From positions 1-35,051 of the forward strand of contig QZLD01000188.1 in NCBI GenBank assembly GCA_004796385.1: a stretch of DNA of 35,051 bases, written 5' to 3'. Every line of letters begins with the position of its first letter. The stretch's first letter is position 1. Origin of the DNA: Gammaproteobacteria bacterium. Lineage in GTDB: Bacteria; Pseudomonadota; Gammaproteobacteria; QZLD01. The notes below the pieces were generated by a model. That model was not told where the DNA came from. It made no database searches and saw nothing but the letters and a program-made list of their open reading frames with translations. Shown here one piece after another: positions 32,182 through 35,051 of this stretch. The translations under genes and the position numbers were made by a program.

Positions 32182-34164
32182 GTGAGGTTAAAAGTGCCTT
32201 TCACAAATTGGCTGTTAAGCTTGCCGCGCACATATAAAAGTTTGTTGTTTCTTGTGCATGATATTGTGTTGCTGCCTTCTGCTCTTTTTGTCGCATGCTT
32301 TCTTACGACCGGTGGTTTAGCTTTATCTCAAACCATCCCATGGCATATTTATTATTCCTTTCCTTTTGTGGCTAGCCTATTCTTTCTAAAGTTTGGTTTG
32401 TATAGAGCAGTTGTTCGTTATATAGGGTATAAGGCAATTGTTTCAATTGGCTCTGCTGTAACAATTGCGATAATTTGGCTATATGCAAGTACCATATTAT
32501 TCCACAATAACTTTATTCCAAAGCGTGTATTTGTGATTTCTTGGCTTCTTTCGATAGTTTTTGTTGGTGGAAGTAGGCTTCTGGCATGCCAGCTGATTGA
32601 GATGACAGAAGGATCATCAAAAACTAAAGGTGGCAAGGAGTCTATAAAACGCATAGCAATATTCGGTGCTGATTCAACAGGTGTTCGTCTTTGCCGGTAT
32701 ATTAGAAAGCTAAAAGATTATCGTCAGGTCGCTTTTTTTGATGAGGATAAAAAGCTTGTTGGCTGCTCAATTGACGGCATTCAGGTAATGTATCCAACAA
32801 ATCTGTCCGAAATTTGTGGCAGGCTAAAGTTAGATGAAGTATTCCTGGCTATGCCAAATATCGAAAAGCAAAAAAGGAAAAAGATACTTGAGCAATTGCT
32901 TGAGTGTGGGATTAGGGTCAAAACTGTTCCAGGCTTTGCCGGGATTATTTCTGGAGAAGCTAGAGTTGAAGAATTAAGAGAGATATCTGTAGATGATATA
33001 TTGGGAAGGGATACAGTTCTTCCTAGAAAAGAGTTGCTAAGCGGGTGCATACAAGCCAAGACAGTATTGGTTACTGGCGCAGGAGGGTCTATCGGCTCAG
33101 AACTATGTCGACAAATAGTCATGTTAGGACCCCAAAAGCTGATCCTATTTGAAATTTCTGAATTCGCTCTATATAAGATTGAATCCGAGCTCAGGTCAAT
33201 GGTGGAAAAAGAATATTCTATTGATATTGAGATAATTGCACTGCTTGGCTCAGTGCAGCAAAAAAAACGACTTGCTCAGGTTATGAAAGCATATAGGGTG
33301 CAGACGGTCTATCATGCCGCCGCCTACAAGCATGTTCCAATAGTTGAGCATAATCCGATCGAGGGAGTTAGAAATAATATTTTTGGGACTCTTAATGCAG
33401 TGGCTGCTGCTGATGAGGCAGAGGCAGAGACGTTTATTTTAGTTTCTACTGATAAGGCGGTGAGACCCCAAAATATTATGGGGGCAACAAAAAGATTTGC
33501 AGAGTTGATTTTGCAGGGTATTTCTCAGACTGGAACTAAGACTAAGTATTGCATGGTAAGGTTTGGCAATGTCCTTAATTCATCTGGTTCGGTTGTTCCT
33601 TTATTTAGTAAGCAAATTGAAAACAAAGAGCCTGTTACTGTTACTCACCCAGAGGTAACTCGATACTTTATGACTATTCCAGAGGCTGCGCAGTTGGTCT
33701 TGCAGGCTGGGTATATTGCTAAGGGTGGTGATGTTTGTGTATTGGATATGGGGGGACCGATTAAGATTCTTGATCTGGCTCGCAAGATGATTGCTCTAAG
33801 TGGTTATAAAGAGAAAACGACTGGTTCAGATGGTGATATTGAAATCAAAATTGTTGGTTTAAGACCTGGTGAAAAATTATACGAGGAACTTCTGATTGGT
33901 GAGAATGTGTCAGGTACTGAACACCCGCTAATTATGAGGGCTGAGGAATCATATGTTTCATGGGATGAGCTCCATAAAGTAATTGATGATTTAGATGTGT
34001 GCTGCCATAATACGGATGTTAAGGGGGTAAGGGATGTTTTGCTTTCAGTGGTTTCTGGTTATGAGCCTCAATGTGATATTCAGGATAGGTTGTGGCTAGA
34101 AGCAAATTCAAAAGAGCAAAATAAGATTATCCCGTTTGAAGTATCTTCATCAAGGGAAGTTTAG
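32182..34164 (+). CDS. wbpM: WbpM/PglF-type UDP-HexNAc 4,6-dehydratase
   Basis: This is a 660-residue membrane-anchored dehydratase making UDP-4-keto-6-deoxy-GlcNAc. The N-terminal part has four membrane helices (about 20-140). A first Rossmann-like domain at about 155-250 ('IAIFGADSTGVRL') is followed by the catalytic SDR domain with 'GAGGSIGSE' (299-307), 'AAAYKHVPIVEHNP' and 'STDKAVRPQNIMGATKR' (422-438), where Met replaces the usual YxxxK Tyr (M433/K437). It ends with 'GLRPGEKLYEELL'. The start is GTG 32182 with AAGGGG nine bases upstream. It may serve both initiation sugars and other deoxy-HexNAc residues. Confidence 0.92.
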   Translation: MRLKVPFTNWLLSLPRTYKSLLFLVHDIVLLPSALFVACFLTTGGLALSQTIPWHIYYSFPFVASLFFLKFGLYRAVVRYIGYKAIVSIGSAVTIAIIWLYASTILFHNNFIPKRVFVISWLLSIVFVGGSRLLACQLIEMTEGSSKTKGGKESIKRIAIFGADSTGVRLCRYIRKLKDYRQVAFFDEDKKLVGCSIDGIQVMYPTNLSEICGRLKLDEVFLAMPNIEKQKRKKILEQLLECGIRVKTVPGFAGIISGEARVEELREISVDDILGRDTVLPRKELLSGCIQAKTVLVTGAGGSIGSELCRQIVMLGPQKLILFEISEFALYKIESELRSMVEKEYSIDIEIIALLGSVQQKKRLAQVMKAYRVQTVYHAAAYKHVPIVEHNPIEGVRNNIFGTLNAVAAADEAEAETFILVSTDKAVRPQNIMGATKRFAELILQGISQTGTKTKYCMVRFGNVLNSSGSVVPLFSKQIENKEPVTVTHPEVTRYFMTIPEAAQLVLQAGYIAKGGDVCVLDMGGPIKILDLARKMIALSGYKEKTTGSDGDIEIKIVGLRPGEKLYEELLIGENVSGTEHPLIMRAEESYVSWDELHKVIDDLDVCCHNTDVKGVRDVLLSVVSGYEPQCDIQDRLWLEANSKEQNKIIPFEVSSSREV

Positions 34165-34165
34165 C

Positions 34166-35051
34166 ATGTTAATACCAACAATAATCTCAGGCGGAGCAGG
34201 AACGCGCCTTTGGCCAGTTTCTAGAGAAACAGACCCTAAACCATTTATGCAGTTGCCAGATAGTGAATCAATTATCGGCAAAACCTTTTCTCGCGCAGCT
34301 AATCTTTCTGCTGTTGAGTCAATTCTTGCAGTAACCAACCAAAACTATTTCTTTCGTACCCGTGAGGAGTTTGAAAAGCACTGTGATGGTGTTAAGCTGG
34401 ATTTTGTGCTGGAGCCTTTTGGGAAAAATACAGCCCCTGCTATAGCAGCTGCAGCTTTACGGGTAAAGGAACAGTTTGGTGATGGTGCGGTAATGCTGGT
34501 GTTACCAGCAGATCACCTTATCCCGCAGCAGGATATCTTTCAGCAGGCAGTTAATAGCGCGGTAGAGCTTGCTGAAAAGGATATGCTGGTTACCTTCGGT
34601 ATTGAGCCAACCCATCCAGAGACTGGGTTTGGGTATATTGAAAAGGGTTGCTCGATTTCAGAGGCTGGTTGCCAGGTATCTCGTTTTGTGGAAAAGCCAG
34701 ACCTGCAAAAGGCCCAGGAGTATCTAAATTCCGGTAAATTTGTCTGGAATTCCGGTATGTTCTGCTTTAAGGCAGATGCCTTTTTGGAAGCGTTGAAACA
34801 AAATTCACCTGAGATATTTGAGCAAATTAGCAGCTGTTGGGAACAGACAGATACAGATAACTCTCCGCTTGTTTTAGACCCAGAGTCACTAAAGCAGGTT
34901 GAGGGAGACTCTATTGATTATGCTGTCATGGAAAAAGCGGATAATGTTGCTGTGGTATCTGCTGCATTTGAGTGGAATGATATAGGCTCATGGACAGCTC
35001 TTGCTGAAGTGTTTGATGTAGATAGTAAAGGCAATGCAGTTGATGGTGATG
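34166..35051 (+). CDS. manC: Mannose-1-phosphate guanylyltransferase, 5' part (cut by window end)
   Basis: This ORF is absent from the supplied track because it runs off the end; 295 codons are visible. It forms GDP-mannose from mannose-1-phosphate and GTP. The N-terminus 'MLIPTIISGGAGTRLWPVS' holds the nucleotidyltransferase signature (8-17). 'DPKPF', 'EPFGKNTAPA', 'LPADH', 'FVEKPD' and 'FEWNDIGSW' follow in the family order. A cupin (mannose-6-phosphate isomerase) domain may lie beyond the window. ATG 34166 comes 1 base after the wbpM stop with an AAGGGAAG upstream. It completes the pair with manB at 12156. Its base composition is visibly richer in GC than the preceding genes. Confidence 0.93.
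   Translation, partial: MLIPTIISGGAGTRLWPVSRETDPKPFMQLPDSESIIGKTFSRAANLSAVESILAVTNQNYFFRTREEFEKHCDGVKLDFVLEPFGKNTAPAIAAAALRVKEQFGDGAVMLVLPADHLIPQQDIFQQAVNSAVELAEKDMLVTFGIEPTHPETGFGYIEKGCSISEAGCQVSRFVEKPDLQKAQEYLNSGKFVWNSGMFCFKADAFLEALKQNSPEIFEQISSCWEQTDTDNSPLVLDPESLKQVEGDSIDYAVMEKADNVAVVSAAFEWNDIGSWTALAEVFDVDSKGNAVDGD

Overview
The window is a surface-polysaccharide (O-antigen or capsule type, Wzx/Wzy-dependent) biosynthesis locus from a low-GC gammaproteobacterium, probably aquatic or marine. No taxon-specific marker is present. This placement rests on the enterobacterial-style Ugd, CpsG/ManB and WecA proteins, the Wzz/Wzx/Wzy set and the WbpM-type dehydratase. There are no rRNA, tRNA, transposase or CRISPR features. 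Function calls come from reading motifs in the translations; no database search was possible.

Layout. (1) 1-165 is a short GC-rich stretch of degenerate palindromic repeats. (2) 166-13520 is one tightly packed plus-strand operon, with most genes overlapping or within 35 bp. It holds wzz, three unrecognised proteins (one a probable helical toroid), a Wzx-like flippase, a GT2, a GT4, a Wzy polymerase carrying a G10 tract, three more GT4 enzymes, ugd (UDP-GlcA) and manB (phosphomannomutase). (3) 13627-14661 is wecA, alone on the minus strand, convergent with manB and divergent from the next operon across a 302-bp AT-rich control region. (4) 14964-23758 is a complete legionaminic-acid-type nonulosonic acid (NulO) module: legB, legC, legG, legI, a NeuD/PglD-type acetyltransferase, ptmE, ptmF-like, legF and ptmA-like. 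(5) 23786-26577 is an unassigned GT-B protein plus a second Wzx-like flippase. (6) 26567-29441 is a second, divergent NulO trio (synthase, hydrolysing 2-epimerase, CMP-transferase). (7) 29442-32128 is another unassigned GT-B protein, a GT2 and a PglC-type initiating sugar-phosphate transferase. (8) 32182-34164 is a WbpM-type 4,6-dehydratase. From 34166 to the window end is the 5' part of manC (GDP-mannose).

How it fits together. Ugd, ManB/ManC and WbpM supply UDP-GlcA, GDP-mannose and a UDP-4-keto-6-deoxy-HexNAc. The two NulO modules supply two CMP-activated nine-carbon acids. WecA and the PglC-like enzyme are both able to start a chain on undecaprenyl phosphate. At least eight glycosyltransferase-like proteins extend the chain, Wzx exports it, Wzy polymerises it and Wzz sets its length.

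Most interesting points: the side-by-side NulO modules, each followed by a GT-B protein of no obvious known sialyltransferase family; a divergent NulO trio with no dehydratase or aminotransferase; a G10 tract in wzy suggesting phase-variable polymerisation; a three-gene set of unknown function that may act on uronate-containing polymer; and duplicated initiating and export functions.
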